Assembly (NCBI GenBank): GCA_937889645.1
Contig: CALBZE010000091.1
Coordinates: 5,865-69,864 of the forward strand
Direction: 5' to 3'
DNA length: 64,000 nt
Source of the DNA: an uncultured bacterium
GTDB lineage: Bacteria; Gemmatimonadota; Gemmatimonadetes; Longimicrobiales; RSA9
Part shown: positions 9,578 through 18,169 of the stretch, piece after piece
Numbering within the stretch: position 1 is the stretch's first letter
How the letters are laid out: every line of letters begins with the position of its first letter
Translations under genes and position numbers: made by a program
The notes under the pieces: model-generated
What the model saw: only the letters and a program-made list of their open reading frames with translations
Databases searched by the model: none
Told to the model about the DNA's origin: nothing

Positions 9578-9606
9578 AACGTACCCGAAAAGATACCGAA
9601 GCGCAA
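9578..9606 (-). promoter_or_regulatory. Promoter of lexA
   Basis: On the minus strand TTGCGC (9606-9601), 17 bases, TACGTT (9583-9578); predicted start near 9571. The spacer is filled almost exactly by operator-like copy 2. The same -35 hexamer is used upstream of the bactofilin pair. Confidence 0.5.
9584..9601. promoter_or_regulatory. Operator-like repeat, copy 2 (candidate LexA site)
   Basis: CCCGAAAAGATACCGAAG, 26 bp from copy 1, lying between the -35 and -10 elements of the lexA promoter and 11 bp before the trpC start codon. Occupancy would block lexA transcription and could also affect divergent trpC. Confidence 0.6.
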
Positions 9607-9611
9607 GGGTC

Positions 9612-10406
9612 ATGGATGTGCTGCGCCGAATCGTCAGGGCGAAGCGGGCCGAAATCGAGGCGCTGCGCCACCGGGCGCGGGACTTTCGCGACGCCGCCGA
9701 GGCGCTCGACGCGCCACGGCCGTTCGCCGCGGCGCTGCGCCGCGACGGGGAAGTCGCGCTGATCGCCGAGATCAAGCGACGCTCGCCGTCGGCGGGTTGG
9801 ATCCGGCCGGGCGCCTCGCCGGCCGAGGTGGCGCGGGCGTACGAGGCGGCGGGCGCGGCCTCGCTGAGCGTCCTCACGGACGGCGAGTTCTTCGGCGGCT
9901 CGCTGGACGACCTGCGCGAGGCGCGCGCGACGGTCGCGTTGCCCGTGCTGCGCAAGGATTTCATCCTCGATCCGGTGCAGGTCTGGCAGGCGCGTGCGGC
10001 GGGCGCGGACGCGGTCCTGCTGATCGTCCGCATTCTGGACGACGCGGAGCTCGTCGACCTGCACCGCCTCGCGGGCGAGCTGGGGCTGGGCGTGCTCGTC
10101 GAGGTGCACTCGGCGGAGGAATTGGATCGCGCGCTCGCGGCTGGCGCGGAGGTCATCGGGGTGAACAACAGGGATCTCGCGACGTTCCGCACGGACTTGT
10201 CCGTCGTGCTCGACCTGGCCGGCCGGGTGCCGGCCGACCGCACGCTCGTCGCCGAGAGCGGGATCCGCACGCCGGAGGACGTGGACCGGCTGGGCGCGGT
10301 GGGCGTCCACGCGATCCTGGTGGGCGAGTCGCTCATGCGCGCGCCGGACGTCGGGGCCGCAGCGGCCGCGCTCGCTCGCCGGCCGCGGGAGGCGAGGACC
10401 GCGTGA
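9612..10406 (+). CDS. trpC: Indole-3-glycerol phosphate synthase
   Basis: TIM-barrel enzyme of 264 residues converting CdRP to indoleglycerol phosphate. Catalytic blocks are visible: ALIAEIKRRSPSAG (strand-1 Glu and Lys), PVLRKDFILDPVQV (catalytic Lys), GVNNRDLATF and VAESGIRTPEDV (phosphate site). ATG 9612 is preceded only by a weak AAGGGT. Its upstream region is shared with lexA and contains the 18-bp repeats. It overlaps trpF by 4 bases (GTGA). Confidence 0.96.
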   Translation: MDVLRRIVRAKRAEIEALRHRARDFRDAAEALDAPRPFAAALRRDGEVALIAEIKRRSPSAGWIRPGASPAEVARAYEAAGAASLSVLTDGEFFGGSLDDLREARATVALPVLRKDFILDPVQVWQARAAGADAVLLIVRILDDAELVDLHRLAGELGLGVLVEVHSAEELDRALAAGAEVIGVNNRDLATFRTDLSVVLDLAGRVPADRTLVAESGIRTPEDVDRLGAVGVHAILVGESLMRAPDVGAAAAALARRPREARTA

Positions 10407-11104
10407 GCATGCGCGTAAAGATTTGCGGCGTATGTCGTCCGGAGGACGCGGAGGTCGCGGCGGCGCTCGGCGCCGATTACATTGGTGTGATCCTGGCGCC
10501 CGGGTACGGCCGTAGCCGGACCGTGGAGGAGGCGGCGCGGATCTTCGAGGCGGGCGCCGGTCCCCGTCGGGTCGGCGTGTTCGTGGATCCCGCGCCTGCC
10601 GGTCTCGCCGAGGCGGTTGATCATCTCGGCCTGCACGTCGTCCAACTCCACGGCGACGAGTCGCCGGAGACGATCGCGGAATTCCGACGGCTCGGCGCCT
10701 TCCGGACCTGGAAGGTCGTGCGGCCGCGCACGGCGGCCGATCTGCGCGCGGCGGTCGAACGCTACGCCGGCGTCGTCGAAGGGCTCGTCCTCGACGGATC
10801 CGGCCGTGCTGCCGGCAGCGGCGCCGGTTGGGCCGGTTCCCGCTTCCCCTGGAGCGACGTCGCCCCGGCTCGGGGCGACGTGCCGCGCGGGGTCGACGTG
10901 ATCGTGGCCGGCGGCCTCGATCCGGACAACGTCGCGTCGGCCGTCGCGTGTCTCGCGCCCGACGTCGTCGACGTGAGCTCGGGCGTCGAGTCCGCGCCCG
11001 GGATCAAGGATCCCGACCGGGTGGGCGCGTTCGTCGCCGCCGCCCGCTCCGCCGTCCCGGACGGCGCGCCGGCGCATCCGCCGGGCCATCGGAGGACCCG
11101 ATAA
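10403..11104 (+). CDS. trpF: Phosphoribosylanthranilate isomerase
   Basis: TIM-barrel isomerase acting between TrpD and TrpC. The N-terminal VKICGVCRPEDA carries the catalytic Cys, VVQLHGDES is a central strand, and the phosphate-binding end is VIVAGGLDPDNV with VDVSSGVESAPGIKD. GAGGA lies 4 bases before GTG 10403, which overlaps the trpC stop (233 residues). ATG 10409 is also possible and would drop two residues. The TAA stop abuts the trpB ATG. Confidence 0.95.
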   Translation: MSMRVKICGVCRPEDAEVAAALGADYIGVILAPGYGRSRTVEEAARIFEAGAGPRRVGVFVDPAPAGLAEAVDHLGLHVVQLHGDESPETIAEFRRLGAFRTWKVVRPRTAADLRAAVERYAGVVEGLVLDGSGRAAGSGAGWAGSRFPWSDVAPARGDVPRGVDVIVAGGLDPDNVASAVACLAPDVVDVSSGVESAPGIKDPDRVGAFVAAARSAVPDGAPAHPPGHRRTR

Positions 11105-12331
11105 ATGGCAGAGCAGTTCACGGCCACGCCCCCCGCTCTCGAGCTCGGACGCTTCGGCCGATTCGGCGGCCGCTACGTCCCGGAAACCCTGATCGCCGCG
11201 CTCGACGAGCTCGCCGCCGCCTACGATGAGGCGCGTCGCGACGAGGGCTTCTTCGCCGAATTCGATGCGCTCCTGCGCGACTACGTCGGCCGGCCGACGC
11301 CGCTGTACCGCGCCGCCCGTCTCGGCGAGGCCGCGGGGGGGATCACGGTCTATCTGAAACGGGAGGATCTGAACCACACGGGCGCGCACAAGATCAACAA
11401 CGCGCTCGCCCAGATCCTCCTCGCGCGCCGCATGGGGAAGCGGCGGATCATCGCGGAGACCGGCGCCGGGCAGCACGGGGTGGCGACGGCGACGGTCTGC
11501 GCGCTCTTCGGCCTCGACTGCGTCGTCTACATGGGCGCGGAGGACGCCCGGCGCCAGGCGCTCAACGTGTTCCGGATGGAGCTGCTCGGCGCGCAGGTGA
11601 GGGTGGTCGAATCGGGATCCAGGACGCTGAAGGACGCGACCAACGAGGCGATCCGCGATTGGGTCACGAACGTGGGGGACACGCACTACATCATCGGCTC
11701 GGTCGTCGGGCCAGACCCGTACCCGCGGATGGTCAGGGATTTCCAATCCGTCATCGGCCGGGAGGCGCGCGCCCAGATCCTCGGGGCGGAGGGGCGTCTG
11801 CCCGCCGCCGTGGTGGCGTGCGTGGGCGGCGGTTCGAATGCGATGGGGATCTTCCACGCCTTCATCCCGGACGAAGAGGTTCGGCTGGTGGGGGTCGAGG
11901 CGGCGGGCGCGGGGATCGAGAGCGGCCGGCATGCGGCGACGTTGGCCGCCGGACGTCCCGGCGTGCTCCACGGCTCGTTGAGCTTCCTCCTCCAGGACGA
12001 CGCCGGGCAGGTCGCCGAAGCGCATTCCATCTCGGCGGGGCTGGACTACCCCGGCGTCGGGCCGGAACACGCTTACCTCCGCGAGAGCGGCCGCGCCGAG
12101 TACGTCTCGGTGACGGATGAGGAGGCGCTCGACGCGTTTCGCGAGCTGGCGCGCACGGAGGGGATCATCCCGGCGCTCGAGAGCGCGCACGCGGTGGCGT
12201 ACGTCCTCCGCGAGGGGCGCCGCTGGCGCGATTCGGGGCCGGTCGTGATCTGTCTGAGCGGCCGCGGCGACAAGGACGTCGCTCAGGTCGCGGAGGCCTA
12301 CGGGCCGGGCGGTCCCGAGGTCGGAGGTTGA
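11105..12331 (+). CDS. trpB: Tryptophan synthase beta chain
   Basis: PLP enzyme of 408 residues condensing indole and serine. The PLP lysine is Lys96 in LNHTGAHKINNALAQ; the PLP-phosphate loop is GGGSNAMG; the substrate Glu is in ETGAGQHGVATA. The N terminus (GRFGRFGGRYVPETL) is the TrpB1 type that pairs with TrpA. trpA is not adjacent: two unrelated genes lie between, which is unusual because the pair is nearly always contiguous. Confidence 0.98.
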   Translation: MAEQFTATPPALELGRFGRFGGRYVPETLIAALDELAAAYDEARRDEGFFAEFDALLRDYVGRPTPLYRAARLGEAAGGITVYLKREDLNHTGAHKINNALAQILLARRMGKRRIIAETGAGQHGVATATVCALFGLDCVVYMGAEDARRQALNVFRMELLGAQVRVVESGSRTLKDATNEAIRDWVTNVGDTHYIIGSVVGPDPYPRMVRDFQSVIGREARAQILGAEGRLPAAVVACVGGGSNAMGIFHAFIPDEEVRLVGVEAAGAGIESGRHAATLAAGRPGVLHGSLSFLLQDDAGQVAEAHSISAGLDYPGVGPEHAYLRESGRAEYVSVTDEEALDAFRELARTEGIIPALESAHAVAYVLREGRRWRDSGPVVICLSGRGDKDVAQVAEAYGPGGPEVGG

Positions 12332-12335
12332 TCGA

Positions 12336-14078
12336 ATGCGGGTGGGCGATTCGGTCGAAACGGGCGTGCCATCGACCGAGGCGGCCGGACGATTCGACGA
12401 GTCCGTGCACGTCGTCGTGCGCGAGCTGCTCGGCCTCTTCGGAAAGACCGTTCGGGCCTACCAGATGTACGAGGCCAACAACCCGGTCTACGAGCGGTTC
12501 GTGGCCGGGTTGCGTGCGGGATTCGCGAAGATCTGGGACCACGTACCGTCCCTCCACCTGGTCGTGGAGGAGGGCGGATTCCGTTGGGACGGCGAAATGA
12601 TCGCGGTGGGCGAGGGCCGCGACAGCCTGCCGTTCCAGTTCTACAAGGATGGCGTCCGGTACCTCACCTTCCTCCCGGGCTTCGAGGACGAGCTGGACCT
12701 GCTCCTCGACATCGTCGTGCGCTCGAGGCGGCTCCAGACCGAGGAGGACGACCTCGTCACGCTCCTGTGGGAGCAGGAGTTCTCCGCGTTCCGCTACGGC
12801 TACGTGGACCTGCTCTTCGAGGGATCCGACCTCCCGGAAGACGATGAAGAGCCGCGACTCGCCGAGATCCCCCGCGACGTTTTCGCGGAGGACGTCGGCT
12901 CGGTGGGGGCGTCGTCCGGCGACGCCGAGGCCGAAGCGACGACCGCGGTGGGCACGATCCGCCGAGAGGATTTCACCGAGACGCTCTACTTCCTCGACCA
13001 GGACGAGCTGGACCGTCTGAGGCAGGAGCTCGAGGAGGAGTGGGCGCGGGACATGAGGGCGGAGGTCCTGCGCGCGCTCTTCGATCGCCTCGAGGACCCG
13101 ATCCCGTCGCGACAGACGGAGATCCTGGGGATCCTGCGGCAGCTCCTCCCCGCCTTGCTGGCCCGTGGCGACTTCGCGTCCGCCGCGATGATCCTCCAGG
13201 AGCTCGAGGAGCTGCTGCGCCGAGGCGACGTCCTGGACGCCGAGCGGCGGGAGCAGGCCGATGCCCTGTTCGACGAGCTGAGCCAGCCCGCGGTGATCGG
13301 GCAGCTGGTGCAGGCGCTCGAGGACGGCGGCATCGCGCCCGACTCGGAGGCGCTGGCGCTCTTCCTGTCGTGGCTCCGGTCCGCCGCGCTCCCGATCCTC
13401 TTCGGCGCGACCGAGCGCTCCTCCTCGCCCGCCGTGCGGGCTCGGGTCGGCCCCGCGTGCGACCGCCTCGCGGCGCAGCACCCCGACGTGCTCCTCGCGC
13501 TCCTCGAATCGAAGGACGACGCGGTCGCGGCCGGCGCCGCCCGCGCGGCCGGTCGGCTGCGCTTCCCGGATGCGGCGCGCGGGCTGATCCGCCTTCTCTC
13601 CCGGCCGAACGCGGCCACGAGAATGGTCGCGGTCGAGGCGCTCATCGCGCTCCACACCGCGCCGGCGATGGAGGGATTGAAGCGGGCGCTCGACGACGAC
13701 AGCCGCGAGGTACGGATCGCCGCGGCTCGCGGTCTGGGCGCCCTTCGTTACGCCCCCGCGCGGGCCAGTCTCGAGAAAGCGATCCAGGGGAAGACGCTGC
13801 GCGACGCGGACATTACCGAGAAGCTCGCGTTCTTCGAGGCGTACGCCGACCTGGGCGGCGCGGAGGCCGTTCCGCTCCTCGACGCGCTGCTGAACGGGCG
13901 CGGGGGGCTCCTGTCCCGCAAGCAGCCGCCGGAGATGCGCGCGTGCGCCGCGACGGCGCTCGGCCGTATCGCGGCGCCATCGGCGCGGGCCGCCCTCGAA
14001 CGCGCCGCGTCCGACCCGGACACCATCGTGCGCGGCGCCGTAGTGCGCGCCATGCGCCGGGAGGTCGCCGCCTCATGA
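12336..14078 (+). CDS. HEAT-repeat protein with an N-terminal domain shared with the next gene
   Basis: 580 residues, function not recognised. Residues about 30-135 (VRAYQMYEANNPVYERFVAG... FLPGFEDELDLLLDIV) match the pattern of the N-terminal region of the following HD-GYP protein. An acidic linker follows (EDDEEPRLAEI). Residues about 370-580 form HEAT/PBS-like helical repeats (AAGAARAAGRLRFPDAARGL, VRIAAARGLGALRYAP), a protein-binding scaffold. No signal peptide or membrane segment, so cytoplasmic. GGAGG lies 9 bases before the ATG, 4 bases after the trpB stop. It ends in a 4-base overlap with the HD-GYP gene. Confidence 0.8.
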   Translation: MRVGDSVETGVPSTEAAGRFDESVHVVVRELLGLFGKTVRAYQMYEANNPVYERFVAGLRAGFAKIWDHVPSLHLVVEEGGFRWDGEMIAVGEGRDSLPFQFYKDGVRYLTFLPGFEDELDLLLDIVVRSRRLQTEEDDLVTLLWEQEFSAFRYGYVDLLFEGSDLPEDDEEPRLAEIPRDVFAEDVGSVGASSGDAEAEATTAVGTIRREDFTETLYFLDQDELDRLRQELEEEWARDMRAEVLRALFDRLEDPIPSRQTEILGILRQLLPALLARGDFASAAMILQELEELLRRGDVLDAERREQADALFDELSQPAVIGQLVQALEDGGIAPDSEALALFLSWLRSAALPILFGATERSSSPAVRARVGPACDRLAAQHPDVLLALLESKDDAVAAGAARAAGRLRFPDAARGLIRLLSRPNAATRMVAVEALIALHTAPAMEGLKRALDDDSREVRIAAARGLGALRYAPARASLEKAIQGKTLRDADITEKLAFFEAYADLGGAEAVPLLDALLNGRGGLLSRKQPPEMRACAATALGRIAAPSARAALERAASDPDTIVRGAVVRAMRREVAAS

Positions 14079-15523
14079 CGAGGCCCACCGGCGATCCGAT
14101 CGTCGCGGGCGGCACCCCGCTCCAGATCCTGGGGCGCGAACTGCTCGCCGTCACCTACGCGGCTGCCCAGGCGCTCAAGCTCTACCCGCTGGAGAACGCG
14201 ACCGTCCAGAACACGCTCCGCGAGCTGGACCGCGTCGTCCATCGGATCCTCGAGGTCGAGGGCGCGATCGAGCTGCGGCTCGTCGGCGACTTCCTGTTCC
14301 TCAACGACGCCCGGCTCCGGCTCGACCTGTCCAACTACATCACCTTCTCGTTCCTCGCCGGCGCGCTCTCCCGGCACGGCATCGGAGTCGTCAACGTCGA
14401 GCCCGCGGTCACCAGGGAGGAGTGGGCCGTGTTCCTCTCGCTCCTCGTGCTGGACCCGTATCCCGCGGATCCGTTCGAGAGGTTCCAGGCCCGCATCGCA
14501 GGAAGCCCCGTCCGCTGCATACACATCGCTCCGGCGAACGAAGGCGCCGCCCGGCTCCCCGACGACGAGGAGGCGCGCAAGGCAGCTCGGCGCACCTACA
14601 CGCAATCCGTCAACATCGCCCGCGAGGTCCTGACCGACGTCCGGCTCGGCCGTGCCGTCAACCTCCGGCGCGTCAAACGCGCCGTGCAGTCGATCGTCGA
14701 CCAGGTGCTCAACAACGAGCAGGCCATGCTCGGGATGACGACGCTGCGCGACTACGACGAGTACACGTTCACCCACTCGGTCAACGTTTGCATCCTGAGC
14801 GTGATCCTGGGGCAGCGGCTGGGGCTCTCGAGGCTCCAGCTCTACGAGCTGGGCGTGGCCGCGCTCTTCCACGACATCGGCAAGATGCGCATCGACCCGG
14901 AGATCATGAACAAGGCGGCGCCCCTCACGGATGAGGAGTTCGCCCGGGTCATGGAGCATCCGACCGAGGGCCTGCTCACCCTTTTCTCGATTCAGGGCCT
15001 CTCGGACATGTCGTATCGGGTCATGCTGGCCGCGTACGAGCACCACATGAAGGCCGATCTGTCGGGGTATCCGCGGAACCGCCGGCCGCGCAAACAATCG
15101 CTCTTCTCGCGGATCGTCGCCATCGCGGACGGCTTCGACGCCGGGACGTCGAAGCGCAGCTACCAGCCCCTGCCGCCCACGCCGGACGCCGTGCTGAAGG
15201 CCATGCGCGACGACCCCACGCTCGGCTACGACCCGCTCCTCGTCAAAGCGTTCCTCAACGTGACCGGCATCTACCCGGTCGGAACGCTCGTCATCCTGGA
15301 CACGTTCGAGCTGGCGGTCGTCGTGGCACCCTCGACCGATCCGAAGTGCCTGCACCAACCCAGGGTCCGGATCCTCGCCGATCCCTTCGGGTTGCCGCTC
15401 GCGCAGCCGATCATCGCGGACCTGGCCGAGGTCGACCCGGCGACGGGGTATCCGCGGCGGACGATCATCAAGACCACCGACCCGGACAAGTATGGCATCC
15501 GCGTCGCCGATTATGTCGCCTGA
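14075..15523 (+). CDS. HD-GYP-type phosphohydrolase (putative cyclic-di-GMP phosphodiesterase)
   Basis: 482 residues. The N-terminal region (about 18-128) resembles that of the upstream HEAT protein. The HD domain has His234, the HD pair His266-Asp267 (ALFHDIGKMRID) and the HH/GYP segment at 323-333 (HHMKADLSGYP), in which the Gly usually found before GYP is Ser. The family hydrolyses cyclic di-GMP or related dinucleotides; activity here is inferred. Starts by ATGA overlap with the HEAT gene and overlaps trpA. No membrane or receiver domain is visible, so the HEAT protein may be its partner. Confidence 0.85.
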   Translation: MTRPTGDPIVAGGTPLQILGRELLAVTYAAAQALKLYPLENATVQNTLRELDRVVHRILEVEGAIELRLVGDFLFLNDARLRLDLSNYITFSFLAGALSRHGIGVVNVEPAVTREEWAVFLSLLVLDPYPADPFERFQARIAGSPVRCIHIAPANEGAARLPDDEEARKAARRTYTQSVNIAREVLTDVRLGRAVNLRRVKRAVQSIVDQVLNNEQAMLGMTTLRDYDEYTFTHSVNVCILSVILGQRLGLSRLQLYELGVAALFHDIGKMRIDPEIMNKAAPLTDEEFARVMEHPTEGLLTLFSIQGLSDMSYRVMLAAYEHHMKADLSGYPRNRRPRKQSLFSRIVAIADGFDAGTSKRSYQPLPPTPDAVLKAMRDDPTLGYDPLLVKAFLNVTGIYPVGTLVILDTFELAVVVAPSTDPKCLHQPRVRILADPFGLPLAQPIIADLAEVDPATGYPRRTIIKTTDPDKYGIRVADYVA

Positions 15524-16322
15524 ACGGAAGAGCGGACGGATCGGGGAGCGCTTCGCCCGGTGCGCCGCCCGCGGCGCCGGCGCCCTCGTCACGTACGTCA
15601 CCGCGGGTTATCCCGCGCCCGCGGACACCCTCGACGTCCTGCTGCGCGTGGCGGAGGCCGGCGCCGACGTCATCGAGTTCGGGATCCCCTTCAGCGACCC
15701 GCTCGCCGACGGCCCGACGATCCAGCGCGCCTCGCACCGCGCCATCGCCGCCGGTGCCACGCTGGCCGGCTCCCTCGAGGCGCTGGCGGAGTTCCGCGCG
15801 CACGCCGATACGCCCGTCGTCGTCTTCACCTACCTCAACCCGCTCCTCGCCTACGGCGTCGAGCGGTTCATCCGGGACTCCCACGCCGCAGGCGCGGACG
15901 GCGTTCTGCTCACGGACCTGCCGGTCGGCGGCGACGTCGCGCTCGAGCGCGCCTTCGAGGAGTCCCCGCTCGACCTCGTCCGACTCCTCGCGCCCACGAC
16001 CCCGCCCGACCGTGCGGCCCGGATCGCGGCCCGGTCCCGGGGATTCCTCTACTACATCTCGCGCACCGGGGTGACGGGGGCGACGGACACACTCCGCGCC
16101 GAGATCGGCCGCGAGATCGACGCGATCCGTCCCCATGCCGCGGCCCCGATCGCCGTCGGCTTCGGGATCTCGACCCCGGCACAGGCGGTCGAAGCCGCGC
16201 GCGCCGCCGATGGCGTCGTCGTCGGCAGCGCGCTCATCGACGCGTTGGATCGCGGGGGAACGTCGGGCCTGGTCGAATTCGTGGGGTCTCTTCGGAAGGC
16301 GCTGGACGCCGCGCAACGCTGA
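15513..16322 (+). CDS. trpA: Tryptophan synthase alpha chain
   Basis: TIM-barrel lyase releasing indole from indoleglycerol phosphate for TrpB. From ATG 15513 (269 residues, family about 265) the catalytic residues are Glu55 (IEFGIPFSDP) and Asp66 (LADGPTIQ). GFLYYISRTGVTG and GFGISTPAQA are the phosphate loops. An in-frame ATG at 15492 would add 7 residues; neither start has a clear ribosome-binding site, as expected for a gene coupled by overlap to the HD-GYP gene. Last gene of the trp operon. Confidence 0.95.
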   Translation: MSPERKSGRIGERFARCAARGAGALVTYVTAGYPAPADTLDVLLRVAEAGADVIEFGIPFSDPLADGPTIQRASHRAIAAGATLAGSLEALAEFRAHADTPVVVFTYLNPLLAYGVERFIRDSHAAGADGVLLTDLPVGGDVALERAFEESPLDLVRLLAPTTPPDRAARIAARSRGFLYYISRTGVTGATDTLRAEIGREIDAIRPHAAAPIAVGFGISTPAQAVEAARAADGVVVGSALIDALDRGGTSGLVEFVGSLRKALDAAQR

Positions 16323-16338
16323 CCGGCCCGGGGGCCGG
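16323..16338. terminator. GC hairpin between convergent trpA and NFACT genes
   Basis: CCGGCC (16323-16328) and GGCCGG (16333-16338) with a 4-base loop immediately after the trpA stop. There is no T run, so termination is uncertain. The rest of the 81-base gap shows nothing else. Confidence 0.35.
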
Positions 16339-16403
16339 CGGCCGGGCGCGGGGCCGCGTGTACTCGCAGCCACGGATGGTGGCGCGGCCTGGTACGCCGC
16401 GCG

Positions 16404-18068
16404 CTACGCCCGCATCCGCTCCTCGACAGCCGGGTCCGGCTCGACGAAGAGCGTCTTCGCCCGCTCGGGCACGACCAGGCCCGGCGGCGCCTTGCGCGGC
16501 TTGCGGACGTACTTCCGCCTCGTCCAGTCCACGGCGACCGTGCCGGACGTCCGCGCTTTGCTCTGGAGCGCGGCCAGCACCGCCGCCTCGGCCAGGTCCC
16601 GCGCCGGCGGGTTGGAGTTGGCGTCGTTCCACCGAAGGATCACGTGCGCGCCCGCGACATCGCGCGCGTGCAGCCAGATGTCGTTCGGCGACGAGTGATG
16701 GAACGTGAGTTCGTCGTTCGCCTCCCGCCCGCGCCCGACCCGCACTTCGAGCCCGCCCGAGGTCCGGTAACGCCGGTAGGGGAGCACGACCTCCTTCGCG
16801 CCGCCGCGCCCGCCGGGCACGGCGATCGTCGGTCCGACCACGGCCGCCACTTCCTCCGCGGTCGCCGACCCGGCTTCGGCGCGCGCGAGCAACTCCGAGA
16901 GTCGCTCCCGCTCCACGCGCGTCTCATCGATCACCGCCGGCAGGCGCTCCGCCGCGCGCTCCCGCTTCCTCGCGGCCTCGTAGAGCCGCTGGGCGTTCTC
17001 GTGCGGCGAGAGCGCCGGATCCAGCTCGATCTCCAGCGTGCCGCCCTCGTAGTCCGACACCTCCACCCTGGCCATCCCCTTGCGGACGAGGTGGAGCTGA
17101 CTGAGCAGGAGGTCGCCGCGGCGACGCAGCTCCGTCGCCTCCGACGCCGCGCCCGCGAGCTCCGCCTCGAGCCGTCTGCGCCGCCGGTCGAGCCGCTCGA
17201 TCCGGTCGCGGAGCCGATCGAGCAGCTCCCGCCCGACCGCCGGCGCGGCCGCCGGCGCCTCGGCGCCCGACAGCGCGCCCATGGCCGCCAGCAGGGTGGG
17301 GAAGGGCTCCGACTCGACCCCCGGGAGCGGGAGCGGGTAGGGTTGCGCGCCCCGCTCCGTCCTGAGGAGACACGGCGCCGCATCCGGCAACGACGCGATG
17401 GCCAGATACCGCTCGTACGCCGCGTCGAGCGCCTCGTCGCCGTCCGTCCGCGCGGCGTCGCCCAAGATCGCGGCCGCGTTGATCGGGCTCGAGTAGGCGA
17501 CGTGGTCGATCAGCGCCCGCGCGCGGTCCTCGGGCGCGACGCCCTCGAGCGCCTCCCGCCACGCCTCCCGAGACAGCGGCGACGTCGCCCCGCGCCTGGT
17601 CGACGCCGGCGGCGCTTCGTACGTCGCGCCCCCGACCAGCCGCCGCCCGCCCGCACGCCGCGCCCACAGCGCCCCGAGGATCCTGCCCGACGGGTCCAGC
17701 GCGAGGACGTTCCACTGGTTCCCCATGAGCTCGACGACGATGCGCGCGGTCCGATCGATCCGCGGGCGCGGCGTCCCCACGTCCACGGCGAGGTGTCGTT
17801 CGTCGGGGGCCGTCGTCACTCGCCGGAGCGTCGCCTGGCGCGGCAGCGGGACCTCTACCGGGAGCGACGGCGCAGGGCCGACGATGACCGTCCCGTCCGT
17901 CGGATGCAGACGCCAGACGACGGCCTCGCCGCCCTCGAACACAAGCGCGGCTTCACGCCGATCGGGGTCGAAGCGGAGGGCCTCCAACCGCGCGCCGCCG
18001 AAGCGCGCGTCGAGCTCCCGCGCAAGGTAGTGGACCAGCACCGAATCGTATCGAATCACGTTTGACAC
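16404..18068 (-). CDS. NFACT family protein (RqcH/NEMF-like, ribosome-associated quality control)
   Basis: 554 residues with NFACT-N (1-about 200), a coiled-coil/HhH middle (about 290-400) and NFACT-R (about 440-540, with ELTFHHSSPNDIWLHARD and TRRKYVRKP). RqcH binds stalled 50S-peptidyl-tRNA complexes and adds C-terminal alanine tails. Asp105-Arg106 (RIDRTARIVVEL) may be the DR pair needed for tRNA binding in RqcH. The family is often misnamed fibronectin-binding protein. The GTG at 18068 lies inside the -35 element of the divergent panB promoter. Confidence 0.9.
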   Translation of the reverse strand: MSNVIRYDSVLVHYLARELDARFGGARLEALRFDPDRREAALVFEGGEAVVWRLHPTDGTVIVGPAPSLPVEVPLPRQATLRRVTTAPDERHLAVDVGTPRPRIDRTARIVVELMGNQWNVLALDPSGRILGALWARRAGGRRLVGGATYEAPPASTRRGATSPLSREAWREALEGVAPEDRARALIDHVAYSSPINAAAILGDAARTDGDEALDAAYERYLAIASLPDAAPCLLRTERGAQPYPLPLPGVESEPFPTLLAAMGALSGAEAPAAAPAVGRELLDRLRDRIERLDRRRRRLEAELAGAASEATELRRRGDLLLSQLHLVRKGMARVEVSDYEGGTLEIELDPALSPHENAQRLYEAARKRERAAERLPAVIDETRVERERLSELLARAEAGSATAEEVAAVVGPTIAVPGGRGGAKEVVLPYRRYRTSGGLEVRVGRGREANDELTFHHSSPNDIWLHARDVAGAHVILRWNDANSNPPARDLAEAAVLAALQSKARTSGTVAVDWTRRKYVRKPRKAPPGLVVPERAKTLFVEPDPAVEERMRA

Positions 18069-18090
18069 CCGAGACCCTGGCCGTTAGCTT
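18062..18090 (+). promoter_or_regulatory. Promoter of the panBCD operon
   Basis: TTGACA (18062-18067), 17 bases, TAGCTT (18085-18090); predicted start near 18097, leaving a leader of about 73 bases. The -35 hexamer overlaps the start codon of the divergent NFACT gene. Confidence 0.75.
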
Positions 18091-18169
18091 GCAACCTCTG
18101 TCTGAAGCGTTCGATGGCGCGCCGCCGAGCGCGTTTTCCCCGGTTCAGCCGGGCCCACGACGACGACGG

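Noticed and set aside
9512..12190. A very long open frame on the minus strand antisense to trpC, trpF and trpB.
   Set aside because: High GC makes stops rare in the opposite frames; the protein is Arg/His/Asp-rich with no domain, and the plus-strand genes are unmistakable. The minus-strand frame at 53251-56907 opposite the DUF4175 gene is rejected for the same reason.
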